64,000 nt of DNA, taken from CAVQWH01 sp963718685. Lineage in GTDB: Bacteria; Patescibacteriota; Saccharimonadia; Saccharimonadales; Saccharimonadaceae. The position numbers were made by a program, and so were the translations under genes. The stretch spans positions 1 through 64,000 of the forward strand of contig OY970356.1 of assembly GCA_963718685.1 (NCBI GenBank), read 5' to 3'. Each line of letters opens with the position of its first letter. The stretch's first letter is position 1. The notes beneath the pieces are model-generated. The model worked only from the letters and a program-made list of their open reading frames with translations. It had not been told where the DNA came from and searched no databases. Shown piece after piece: positions 1 to 7,105 of this stretch.

Positions 1-2
1 TA

Positions 3-48
3 CTCGAGACTGGCTTGATCTAAGCGACGCAGCGCGAAGCGATGCTAG
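3..48. repeat. Degenerate intergenic repeat, copy 1 (left half)
   Basis: A stretch beginning with CTCGAGA, followed by TGG-TTGA and GCG-CGCAGC blocks, recurs with scattered substitutions at 2263-2306. The copies diverge by small substitutions and one 2-base gap. Neither copy has a plausible gene of its own. It continues into the DNA that encodes the tail of the neighbouring Fic gene. Identity of the element is unknown. Confidence 0.5.
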
Positions 49-755
49 TCGCTGGTTCGTTGAAGCGAAAACTCTCGCAGAAGCTTGCTTCGAGAAAGTT
101 TGAGCGGAAAAGGCAAAGCCGCTATCCAGTCCCCGGAGCCAGGTTCAGCACTAACAGAGTTAGACCGAGTCAGGAGGGAGGGTTTGGTCACCACGTGGCT
201 ATAAACTTCTAGCAGGGGCTTTATATTGCCTTCAAAAGCTAGCTTATCTGCGCGTATAAGTTCATCAGCTGACACTTGGCTGTAGTCCAATAAATAGCTA
301 GCATAATCAGCAAGCATTATTAAGAATAGACGGATAGCACGACCGTTTCCTTCGCGAAATGGGTGCAGAGCATTAAGCTCGGCCGCCAAGACGGTTATTT
401 CTTTTGCAAAATCTTGTTTACCTAGCTTCCTTAAATATCTTTTGCTTTTTAGCTCACCGAAAATACGCTTGCTTTCAGGCTCCAAAAATCGTACATGCGC
501 AAACGGAGCTTTGGCGTCGGGTTTTGCAATATCCACCGTACGGAGTTTGCCGGCAAAATCATAAATATCGTCAAATAAGATCTTATGGATATGTAGCAAA
601 TAATCTAAGTCAAATACTGTCGGTGATTCGCCCAGTATGTCTGCAGACTTATTGGTTACAATTTCTTGCTCTTTGGATTTAAGCTCAGTGGCGTCCGTGA
701 TGCCTAGTTTATTCTCAAGGGCATCTTCATCGCTATCAACGAAATAGTCAGCCAT
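45..755 (-). CDS. Fic-domain toxin (AMP-transferase family)
   Basis: Fic proteins transfer AMP, or another nucleotide phosphate, from a nucleotide to a hydroxyl on a target protein. The signature HPFREGNGRAIR is at residues 131-142, with His131 the expected catalytic base and the GNGR turn binding the diphosphate. The segment LLHIHKILFDDIYDFAGKLR (about 53-72) is the usual Fic N-terminal helix pair. The protein has no inhibitory helix of its own; that motif sits in the small gene 4 bases upstream, the arrangement of class I Fic toxin-antitoxin pairs. Residues from about 192 to the end are encoded by repeat DNA, are rich in Ser, Arg and Leu, and look like read-through rather than native sequence. 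The core domain is intact, so the enzyme is probably active. Its target is unknown. Confidence 0.9.
   Translation of the reverse strand: MADYFVDSDEDALENKLGITDATELKSKEQEIVTNKSADILGESPTVFDLDYLLHIHKILFDDIYDFAGKLRTVDIAKPDAKAPFAHVRFLEPESKRIFGELKSKRYLRKLGKQDFAKEITVLAAELNALHPFREGNGRAIRLFLIMLADYASYLLDYSQVSADELIRADKLAFEGNIKPLLEVYSHVVTKPSLLTRSNSVSAEPGSGDWIAALPFPLKLSRSKLLREFSLQRTSD
117..141. repeat. Degenerate intergenic repeat, copy 1 (right half)
   Basis: The motif GC-TATC-AGTCCCC-GAGCCA is shared, with single-base changes, with 7933-7955, and its last 12 bases with 8847-8859. Here it lies inside the 3' end of the Fic reading frame. No function is known. Confidence 0.45.
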
Positions 756-759
756 TGGC

Positions 760-882
760 TTAAGCCTTGGTTGATTGCAGTTTCTTTTCGAGAGTTTTTT
801 TGACAGCCTTAAAATTGAAGCCTTCTGCTTCCATGCTGCGAGCCACGCTGGCTATGAGACGTTTTTTCTTGTCATTGCTCAT
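760..882 (-). CDS. VbhA-like Fic antitoxin (40 aa, previously unlisted small gene)
   Basis: This 40-residue reading frame lies directly upstream of the Fic gene on the same strand, with 4 bases between stop and Fic start. Residues 16-21 read SMEAEG, an exact match to the (S/T)xxxE(G/N) inhibition motif of class I Fic antitoxins. In that family the Glu (here Glu20) reaches into the Fic active site and blocks productive ATP binding. The rest is short, basic and helical (Lys/Ala-rich), like VbhA. A TATAAT box on the minus strand (889-894) ends exactly 6 bases before the ATG, so start and promoter agree with the leaderless pattern seen across this window. Co-transcription with the toxin is expected. 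The motif, position and start are seen; the inhibitory role is inferred from the family. Confidence 0.82.
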   Translation of the reverse strand: MSNDKKKRLIASVARSMEAEGFNFKAVKKTLEKKLQSTKA

Positions 883-888
883 AGTTAT

Positions 889-894
889 ATTATA
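889..894 (-). promoter_or_regulatory. -10 box of the antitoxin-fic operon
   Basis: Perfect TATAAT on the minus strand, followed by ATAACT and then the antitoxin ATG. Transcription starting 7 bases after the box would begin at the start codon, giving a leaderless mRNA. No convincing -35 is visible. Confidence 0.7.
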
Positions 895-1089
895 CCTAAG
901 TGCAAGCAAAATAACCAGATTAAATTTGACAATTTACAGGGGTAAGCTAAAGTGAAGCGAAAAAGCCACTTGCCTTCATAGAGAGACAGCAAGTTATATG
1001 GACTTTAACAGATGTAGGTGTTTAAAAACAGGCTTTATTGCTAGAATAAAATAGTCTAAGTCAGTTGCAGCGATGCATAATTGTTTTGT

Positions 1090-1187
1090 ATTGAGCGATA
1101 TTGTCCAAAATGCGGCACTCGTTCGACAAACACAAGGACAATATCCTTGCTGCTGGTTAGGCACCTAGAGTGGGCGCCTCTTTTTAT
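1090..1187 (+). ncRNA. Candidate structured small RNA with terminator
   Basis: The gap 883-1228 holds no convincing gene. It contains a perfect 10-base inverted repeat, GATATTGTCC (1097-1106) with GGACAATATC (1136-1145), enclosing a 29-base loop. This is followed by a second hairpin, AGGC-CC / GGG-GCCT around 1159-1178, then CTTTTT. The second hairpin looks like an intrinsic terminator on the plus strand. Together they could be a small RNA of about 100 nt, or a terminator preceded by a stable stem. No match to 6S, tmRNA, RNase P or SRP RNA is recognised. A CATAAT hexamer at 1076-1081 could be the -10. Confidence 0.3.
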
Positions 1188-1228
1188 GTGGGTATTCCTC
1201 TAATAAAACCGATAACTAAGGAGAAATT

Positions 1229-1776
1229 ATGGGACTACGGGAACTAGCTTTATATGGAAGAGACAAGCAGTTTGGGAGGTGGTTTCATCAGCAATGTACT
1301 TATATACAGAGCAGTTCTGATATAGCAGCAAGACAGTTTAGGAGCGAAGAATTAGCAGCCAGTATAAGCAAAAGAAGTGCTCGTCAGCTCGATCATTTAA
1401 TTGGCTTATATGTAAGTGGTATATGTATCGCATACCTCGCTCTTGCTATCGCGGCAGACCAAAGCGAAGAATACCTACTCAAACGACAGAGTAGGATTAC
1501 AGGTATCATAATCACTGTCTTTGGCCCTCAAACTTTAGAAGTTTATCACCAAATAATAAATTACATCGTGGACAATAAAGTTAATCCCGAGAGTGCTGCT
1601 ACTCACTTAATGGTTGACGGTCTAGAGATCTCTTCAAATACGAAAATGATGCTCTCGAGGTCGCATTTAACTTCTTTGAAAGGAGCGTGCAAGAACTTCT
1701 AATCCCGAGACTAAAAGAAGTTTACTCTCATAATAAAAGTACGCTACACGATTTACTTGATAACCTTTGGACATAA
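1229..1776 (+). pseudogene. Unknown protein gene with apparent frameshift near 1617-1680
   Basis: Translation starts at an ATG with a strong Shine-Dalgarno (AAGGAG, 5 bases upstream). The first reading frame runs 157 codons to 1702. Its last 25 or so residues look like out-of-frame sequence (rich in Ser, Met and Thr). A different frame (a -1 shift) stays open from after 1617 to a TAA at 1774-1776 and encodes a coherent amphipathic tail including FNFFERSVQELLIPRLKEVY. That tail has no start codon of its own, so one gene broken, or deliberately shifted, in the 1617-1680 interval is the simplest reading. The N-terminal part has a possible membrane-contacting stretch (LIGLYVSGICIAYLALAIAA). No family is recognised. 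A programmed shift is possible, but no clear slippery heptamer is seen. Confidence 0.55.
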
Positions 1777-1785
1777 AATGTAGCT

Positions 1786-2250
1786 ATGTACTTTAATTTA
1801 TTTGGCATAATATGTGGCGGTGTTTTAAGCTATTACCTTATCGCTATCCGCTCGCGTCGGCTTTTACTTGTTACTTCTACCATTTACCATATCGTTTTTG
1901 GCAATCGTATAACGAGCTATATGATGCGGCCGAAACTAAGTTCACCTACGAAATGGTGGGCGACGGTTCAAGCAAAAACCATGCAGGCTTTTTGTGCTCG
2001 CTACCGCAAGCTACAGCCCCACGCCACAAGCCGTCTTAATAGCTTATGGAACGCACTTGCATGGCAAGTTGGGCGTGATTACGGAATTGTTTTTATAGCT
2101 TCTTTAGCGCTTTTTTGGAGCAATTACTTAGCATTCATTGCGCCGTTTTTAATAGTCCAAGTAGCTTGGTTTGTTTACCTGTATTTCTATAAACGGTACC
2201 GGCTAGATTTTTACGCAATTTTAATGGTAAGCCTTTTACTAAAATCTTAA
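1786..2250 (+). CDS. Small membrane protein of unknown function
   Basis: The ATG is preceded by TAAAAT (1774-1779) with a 6-base gap, matching the leaderless start pattern of this genome. The 154-residue product has one hydrophobic segment at the extreme N-terminus (about 1-22) and two more near the C-terminus (about 99-140), separated by a basic region rich in Arg, Lys and Ser. It follows the broken gene at 1229-1776 by only 9 bases. No family is recognised. An overlapping 75-codon frame at 1812-2039 is a weaker alternative, so decay of an older gene cannot be excluded. Confidence 0.4.
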   Translation: MYFNLFGIICGGVLSYYLIAIRSRRLLLVTSTIYHIVFGNRITSYMMRPKLSSPTKWWATVQAKTMQAFCARYRKLQPHATSRLNSLWNALAWQVGRDYGIVFIASLALFWSNYLAFIAPFLIVQVAWFVYLYFYKRYRLDFYAILMVSLLLKS

Positions 2251-2262
2251 AGTTACAGACGG

Positions 2263-2306
2263 CTCGAGATTGGTTTGACTCAAGCGGCGCAGCAGAGCGA
2301 TATCTA
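2263..2306. repeat. Degenerate intergenic repeat, copy 2
   Basis: Resembles 3-48 (CTCGAGA start, shared CGCAGC core) and ends in GCGATATCTA, which is also the beginning of the copy at 7933-7955. The space between 2251 and 2370 otherwise holds nothing recognisable. Confidence 0.45.
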
Positions 2307-2370
2307 CTACTGAAATTTATAACTGGTTAATGATGCATAAGCGAGTTATTTTACTAGCCTATGCAGGGAT

Positions 2371-3091
2371 TTAGTAGTGATATTCAAAGTCGACAACGGG
2401 ATCGTTCAGCCACTTCCAGTAGAGAATGGTATCTTCACCGTGCTGTTGGGCGGGCAGCTCAATCACGGGCGTTCCAATTGAATCACCGTAGGATCTTCCA
2501 TTCGCTCTTGGTAATTTGCGGATGGATTGCCTCGTCACCTTTAAAGCGCGCCGCGATTGACAGCGTAACGTGCCCAGCGGCAATGACTGTGCCTGGCAGT
2601 GGCGCATATGCGCGGAAACTGAATGTTTTAACGCCGTTTACATCTTGTGGCTCGACAATCGCCGACAGTTGTACCCGGATTGACGACTGTCCTGTCGGGA
2701 TACTGATAATGCCAGCGCGGAACTGTTTTGCAATGGCTCGCAGTTCCTTCTTGGTATCATACTGATCGGCTGGTAATTGCATTTTGCTGAGGTACGGCTT
2801 AATGCGTTCCAAGTTACCGGTGATTTTACTCAGGCTATCGATACGCTTGCGATACGCTTCGGCACCTGCCGAAATGACAGCTACACTCGCACTGAAGCTC
2901 TCGGTCTCGTATGGAACGATGAACTCGACATCCCGGGCTTCGCCGGGGTTATTAATAACAAACACGGTCGAAATAATGGCCGTGTCGTATTTGCCACCCA
3001 TTTGTGACGTTGGCTCCACGACTACCGTCGCGTGCTGTTTGGTAATTTGTAGATTGAGTGACGGGTCGCCCAAAGTGATTGGATTTGGCAT
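2371..3091 (-). pseudogene. Unknown soluble protein, C-terminus displaced by a frameshift near 2490-2520
   Basis: The start is well supported: GGAGG lies 5 bases before the ATG on the minus strand. The first frame gives 202 residues ending at 2483. A second minus-strand frame continues without a break to 2371 and encodes a natural-looking tail (GTPVIELPAQQHGEDTILYW, then an acidic and aromatic end), whereas the last 8 residues of the first frame look accidental. The shift falls between the codons for QITK and for the tail. The joined protein would be about 240 residues, beta-rich N-terminally (STVFVINNPGEARDVEFIVP) with a helical centre. No signal peptide or known family is recognised. Confidence 0.55.
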
Positions 3092-3185
3092 AATGCCTCC
3101 TTATATTCTTGCGGCAGTCTTGACCGCTCATTAATAGTTACAGTAAGATATAAGGCATACAGGGGAATAAATCTTGTATACCGAA

Positions 3186-3209
3186 ACGTCAGCGAAAGCT
3201 GGCGTTTTG
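3186..3209 (+). terminator. Intrinsic terminator-like hairpin
   Basis: ACGTCAGC, GAAA tetraloop, GCTGGCGT (8 pairs with one G-U) followed by TTTG. It sits in the gap 3092-3400, downstream of nothing obvious on the plus strand. Since its T-run is short it may equally protect a minus-strand transcript. The rest of that gap holds only the promoter of the next operon. Confidence 0.45.
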
Positions 3210-3340
3210 TCTATCTTCGTTCGGGCTGGTAGACCCTCCAGCGACCGGCCTCATCACTTATTTGTTTTGAATACCGATATATAAATTATAAAGTATGAAT
3301 GTCAGTAATGTCAACATAAATATAAAAAATGTTACGTAGA

Positions 3341-3370
3341 TTGCCGTTAGGTTGTAGTTAATGATACAAT
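3341..3370 (+). promoter_or_regulatory. Probable promoter of the Panacea toxin-antitoxin operon
   Basis: TTGCCG (3341-3346), an 18-base spacer and TACAAT (3365-3370) lie 30 bases upstream of the antitoxin ATG. The HTH antitoxin probably represses its own promoter here, as is usual for the class. No clear operator palindrome was identified. Confidence 0.45.
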
Positions 3371-3400
3371 GAAGGTATATAAAAAACGAAAGGTATAGGT

Positions 3401-4087
3401 ATGACACTTGAACAAAATATACGTGAACTGCGTAAAATTTATGGTTTGTCACAAGAGCAGGTGGCGGATGCTATTGGCATTAATCGCACTACGCTCGTAG
3501 CTGTAGAGAAGGGCGACCGAGAACTTAACAGCGAAGAGCTAGGCAAATTGGCAGATTATCTAGGCATAGATATCGCCGAGCTGGTTGCCCAAGAAGTCCC
3601 AAACTACGAGAAGTATGAGCAAATGATTCTAGAGGTCGTAGATACTTATTGCAAAGAAACAAAAAAGTCATTACCAAAAACTTTTCTTGCAAAGCTTCTA
3701 TATTTGACTGACTTCAGTTGGTTTTATAACGAGCTGAAGCCTATGAGCGGTATGAAGTACCGAAAAATCGAATATGGACCAGTTCCCGATCAATTTTTTC
3801 GTATTTACGAAGAGATGGCGGAGGCTGGAAAGCTCTCGGTTGAACAGTCGGACAAACGCGCTTTTTGGACGACTTTAACCACGCGTGCAGGTCAGGTAGA
3901 CCGTCGGTCAAAACTTTCTGTTGACGAGAAGCAAGTAATTCATCAAGTAGTTAAGAAGTGGAAAGATTCTAATACACGCGAGATTGTCGCTTTTACTCAT
4001 AGTCAACTGCCTTATCAAGCTAGTAGGTTAGAGCAGTTTATACCCTACGAGCTAATCACTCAGGAAGAACCGGAGCATGTCTACTAA
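3401..4087 (+). CDS. Panacea-domain antitoxin with N-terminal XRE helix-turn-helix
   Basis: Residues 5-60 are a complete XRE DNA-binding domain (LSQEQVADAIGINRTTL, then EKGDRELNSEELGKLADYLGI). From about residue 88 on the protein has the Panacea (DUF4065, SocA-like) signature: LPKTFLAKLLYLTDF, a conserved RKIEYGPVPDQ turn, and a C-terminal IVAFTHSQLPYQ motif. Panacea antitoxins neutralise many unrelated toxins by direct binding. The fused HTH suggests autoregulation and DNA targeting. The last 11 bases overlap the start of the next gene in another frame, a sign of translational coupling. The family assignment is firm. The start is the first ATG after the promoter, with a weak AAGGT behind it. 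Confidence 0.88.
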   Translation: MTLEQNIRELRKIYGLSQEQVADAIGINRTTLVAVEKGDRELNSEELGKLADYLGIDIAELVAQEVPNYEKYEQMILEVVDTYCKETKKSLPKTFLAKLLYLTDFSWFYNELKPMSGMKYRKIEYGPVPDQFFRIYEEMAEAGKLSVEQSDKRAFWTTLTTRAGQVDRRSKLSVDEKQVIHQVVKKWKDSNTREIVAFTHSQLPYQASRLEQFIPYELITQEEPEHVY

Positions 4088-4490
4088 TGTTGGCGTGCCA
4101 TTTCGAGTAGTGGTTGATCGCTTTGCAGAAAAGCATTATATTAAAGACTTTCAAAAAAACCACAAAGCACACTGGTTAACGACAAGAAAAGCAATTATCG
4201 CTCAGTTCAATAATATTGACTTGCTTTTAAAAACCGGAAGGATTACTCCGCCTATTTTTATGTCGAAAGATATGAAGCACTCCATACATAAACACAGCTT
4301 CAAAATTGCAGGAATTAAGCAGTCAGCTAAATCTTCGGGAAACCGAATTATTTTATATATTAATTATGAGCTTCGCACCGTTTTTGTTCTGCTTGTATAC
4401 AATAAAAACCATATAAGCCCACCTAATGAAACTGCAAAGTGGCAATCCGTTATAGCCAAACAGTTTCCTGAGATTATTGCGAATTTTTAA
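4077..4490 (+). CDS. Putative toxin paired with the Panacea antitoxin
   Basis: The 137-residue product starts inside the antitoxin gene (11-base overlap), the classic layout of the toxin in a Panacea pair. I do not recognise the family with confidence. The C-terminal half (RIILYINYELRTVFVLLVYN, then KNHISPPNETAKWQ) alternates beta strands and ends in a helix, somewhat like RelE/HigB-type mRNA interferases. The N-terminal half is helical and basic (FAEKHYIKDFQKNHKAHW). Candidate catalytic residues are the conserved-looking His, Lys and Arg clusters, but none can be assigned. No signal peptide or membrane segment is present. The pairing is strong; the biochemical activity is unknown. Confidence 0.7.
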   Translation: MSTNVGVPFRVVVDRFAEKHYIKDFQKNHKAHWLTTRKAIIAQFNNIDLLLKTGRITPPIFMSKDMKHSIHKHSFKIAGIKQSAKSSGNRIILYINYELRTVFVLLVYNKNHISPPNETAKWQSVIAKQFPEIIANF

Positions 4491-4553
4491 TAATTAACGA
4501 TTCATAAAGCAATTTTTGTTTTGCGGTATTGCCGGTTTACATATCACACGACA

Positions 4554-5342
4554 CTAATTAGCATCGTTCTGCGATAGAACCAGATCGCGTATGGCAGGCA
4601 AAGCTTCTTCGGCCGAGCCGCGGACTACCGCATCTGCATGTCGGTCTGCTTTGATAGGGTTTGGATTAATAAATGCTATAGGGCGTTTAGCATCTGCACG
4701 AAAGTCATTAACTGCTTGCTCCCACGTCATGAGCGCTAAACTTGTGCCAATAACGACCAACATGCCGGCCTCGTCTATGACTTCCCAAGCCTTGTGCCAA
4801 TCTTGAGCTACATGTTCAGGCACTAGTACGTCATTGAAAAGTATAGTATCTGGTTTGAGAAGCGCGCCATCGGCCGGACAAAGAGGTAGTGATGTTTGGT
4901 CATTGGCGGCAAGCCATTCTTCAGTCGGAATAGTAAAGTCACACTCTTCCACCCTTGTGCAACTTAACGACCTGTCATGGCCATGCACTTCAAGGATTTT
5001 AGACGGCGGTGTACCGGCTCGCCGATCCAAGCCATCAACATTCTGAGTCACGATAGTGTCAATCACCGAAGCTTCTACCATGTCTTTCAAAGCCCGGTGT
5101 CCAAGCGAGGGCGACAGGTTGCGCCGCAGGTTATAGAACCGCCAAAAATTGGCATACCAGCCAGCCGGATCCGCATCAAACGCGTCTCGCAGTGACCAGC
5201 GCCGAACATCCACGTCCTGCCACAACCCATCTGTATCGCGGTAGGTAGGTATGCCGGAGGCTTTGCTTAAGCCCGCTCCAGTCAGAGCAACTGCGGACTC
5301 AGAGCTCAACAGTAAATCGGCAACCTTATTGATTTCTGACAT
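4554..5342 (-). CDS. Sirtuin-family NAD-dependent protein deacylase
   Basis: The Rossmann motif GAGLSKASGIPTYRD is at residues 22-36, TQNVDGLDRRAG at 99-110 and the catalytic His at 120 in EVHG. These are the NAD-binding and catalytic elements of SIR2 enzymes, which remove acyl groups from lysine and release nicotinamide and O-acyl-ADP-ribose. The zinc module is unusual: only Cys128, Cys134 and Cys155 are visible where four paired cysteines are expected, so metal binding may be altered or lost. The length of 262 aa is normal. TATAGT on the minus strand ends 6 bases before the ATG, so a leaderless start is likely. A role in protein deacylation or NAD-linked stress response is inferred. Confidence 0.88.
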   Translation of the reverse strand: MSEINKVADLLLSSESAVALTGAGLSKASGIPTYRDTDGLWQDVDVRRWSLRDAFDADPAGWYANFWRFYNLRRNLSPSLGHRALKDMVEASVIDTIVTQNVDGLDRRAGTPPSKILEVHGHDRSLSCTRVEECDFTIPTEEWLAANDQTSLPLCPADGALLKPDTILFNDVLVPEHVAQDWHKAWEVIDEAGMLVVIGTSLALMTWEQAVNDFRADAKRPIAFINPNPIKADRHADAVVRGSAEEALPAIRDLVLSQNDAN

Positions 5343-5471
5343 TTGCTTACTATAGCATTTTTTACCTTGGTAGTAAAATAATTTTACAGATTATACAGAG
5401 ATTCCAGGCCGGTATGTTGAGCCATGAAAATAGGACCCTACTAATACTTAGCGTATATTCAGGTCCTTTTT

Positions 5472-5500
5472 GCCAGGATGGTCATCGATGCCATCCTGGC
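5472..5500. repeat. Perfect 10-bp inverted repeat (hairpin)
   Basis: GCCAGGATGG and CCATCCTGGC flank a 9-base loop, with a T-run on the plus strand on both sides (TTTTT before, TGTTTTT after). It lies just beyond the stop of the minus-strand membrane gene. Its T-tract orientation fits termination of plus-strand rather than minus-strand transcription. Confidence 0.5.
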
Positions 5501-5521
5501 TGTTTTTGAGAGCTGCCACAC

Positions 5522-6061
5522 TCATGCAGTCTCGGGTTTTTGACGAGAACTGGTAGGCCGACGTTGCTTCTTTAACTTTTTGCGCCATAGAGCCCATAGG
5601 ATTATGAGTCCAAAAATCGTCGCAAAAAACGTTACAGAAAATGCTACCCCAATTTGATCTTCCACTGAAGGCCACGGAGTATCGTGCGATTCCTTGATTG
5701 TAGAATTCGTTTGCGAAGTAAGCGCTGTGGGGACTGTCGTCGTAGAACCATGCCTTAAGTTCATCGCCAACGTCCACGCTTCCATCAAGCGGCACATCGC
5801 TGTAGCGCCAATGTTCACCGGAAGGCAGCGTTACTCTCACTTCCGTGTTGGTATAGGTCGAGCCCCAGAGAGCCAAGGATACTCGCCTACGGTCTTTGGC
5901 TTGTCTGCTTTGACGACCTTTGCAGGAAGGGCGGGGCCGTAATGAGCCTTGGAGTCGGAACGACTGTGAAGCTCATGAACGGACACGCCGACAAATACGG
6001 CTACAGCCAGCGCGGCGAGTATGGCGTACTTCAAAGGTACTGACCTGTCAAGAAATGACAT
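5522..6061 (-). pseudogene. Bitopic membrane protein of unknown function, split over three frames
   Basis: Three consecutive minus-strand frames together make one sensible protein. The first, from an ATG with AGGAG 5 bases upstream, encodes a signal-anchor (about residues 11-30, KYAILAALAVAVFVGVSV). The second encodes an extracytoplasmic domain (EVRVTLPSGEHWRYSDVPLD). The third encodes a C-terminal transmembrane helix (VAFSVTFFATIFGLIILWAL) with a basic cytoplasmic tail. The frame switches fall near 5870 and near 5700. Two shifts in one gene suggest a decaying gene. Codon choice is more GC-rich than in the neighbours, hinting at transfer. No family is recognised. Confidence 0.5.
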
Positions 6062-6200
6062 CGTAACTCCTAGATAGGGGTGGTCATAGTAACAAATTAT
6101 AACATCAGCACTTCAGAAAGCAATCAATGGCCTATACTCCTGCTTAGACTCGATATTAAGATTGCAAAGCTCCCAACCTTATTTGGTATACTGAAAATAT

Positions 6201-7103
6201 ATGGCCGTGCCGATAAAAATTACAAACGTTACTAAATACTATGGGCGCTCGAAGGTCCCAGCGGTGCACGACTTGTCTTTAGCGATTCAGCCAGGCGAAG
6301 TTTATGGGCTGCTTGGCGCAAATGGCGCTGGCAAAACGACAACTCTGCGGATGATTTTAGATTTTATTCGGGCAAGTTCGGGCACGATTGAACTGTTTGG
6401 CAAAGACAACCAGCAAAGCGGCGCAAGTCTCCGCGCCCGCGTTGGCTACCTACCAGGTGACGTGGTGCTGCCTAGTGGTGCCACCGGAAAAGAATTCCTG
6501 AGGTATTTAGGCAAATTAAACGGCAAAGCAGACCACACTTATATGCCAGAGCTCGCGCAACAGTTTGGAGCGCAACTAGACAAAAAAATGAGCCAGCTTT
6601 CAAAAGGTAACCGGCAAAAAATAGGCATCATCCAGGCATTTATGCAACAGCCCGATATTCTTATTCTCGACGAGCCGACCAGCGGCCTTGACCCGCTAAT
6701 GCAGGAGCAGTTTTATCATACAATCAATGAAGCACGTGAACGCGGCGCAACCGTGCTGTTGAGCAGCCATAGTTTTGAAGAGGTTGAGCGAGTTTGTGAC
6801 CGCATAGGTATTATGCGCAAAGGTAAGTTTGTGTATGAAGGTTCGGCTACAGACGTCATTGCAACGCAGAAGCCCCGCTGGCGCGTTACGTTTAAACACG
6901 CCAAAGACGTTGCAAAGCTCAAAGCCAGCCCTGCGCTTAAAGTGATTGACACAGGCAAAACCACTCTGACAGTTGAGCCGGCGCACACTATTGAAAAGGC
7001 GCTTGCAGCTTTGTCGCATAGCAATATTGTCTCGATGACAACCAGCCAGCATGCTCTGGAAAATGAATTTTTACGATTTTACGAGGAAGAGGAGGAAGCG
7101 TAG
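6201..7103 (+). CDS. ABC transporter ATP-binding protein (ABC-2 exporter type)
   Basis: Complete nucleotide-binding domain: Walker A GANGAGKTT (39-47), signature LSKGNRQK (133-140), Walker B ILILDEPTSGLDP (153-165) and a switch His in LLSSHSFEEVER. The C-terminal extension of about 80 residues is typical of drug or antibiotic exporters of the DrrA/CcmA group. TATACT ends 8 bases before the ATG and there is no ribosome-binding site, so the message is probably leaderless. The partner permease follows 2 bases later, so the two form one transporter. The substrate is unknown. Confidence 0.93.
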   Translation: MAVPIKITNVTKYYGRSKVPAVHDLSLAIQPGEVYGLLGANGAGKTTTLRMILDFIRASSGTIELFGKDNQQSGASLRARVGYLPGDVVLPSGATGKEFLRYLGKLNGKADHTYMPELAQQFGAQLDKKMSQLSKGNRQKIGIIQAFMQQPDILILDEPTSGLDPLMQEQFYHTINEARERGATVLLSSHSFEEVERVCDRIGIMRKGKFVYEGSATDVIATQKPRWRVTFKHAKDVAKLKASPALKVIDTGKTTLTVEPAHTIEKALAALSHSNIVSMTTSQHALENEFLRFYEEEEEA

Positions 7104-7105
7104 TT

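Noticed and set aside
767..955. Plus-strand 62-codon frame
   Set aside because: It is the complement of the antitoxin gene and its promoter, and has no ribosome-binding site.
1812..2039. 75-codon frame inside the membrane protein gene
   Set aside because: It has no start signal, whereas the overlapping frame at 1786 has the -10/ATG spacing typical here. Kept only as an alternative.
2361..2765. 134-codon plus-strand frame
   Set aside because: Complementary to the minus-strand gene at 2371-3091, with unnatural composition and no ribosome site.
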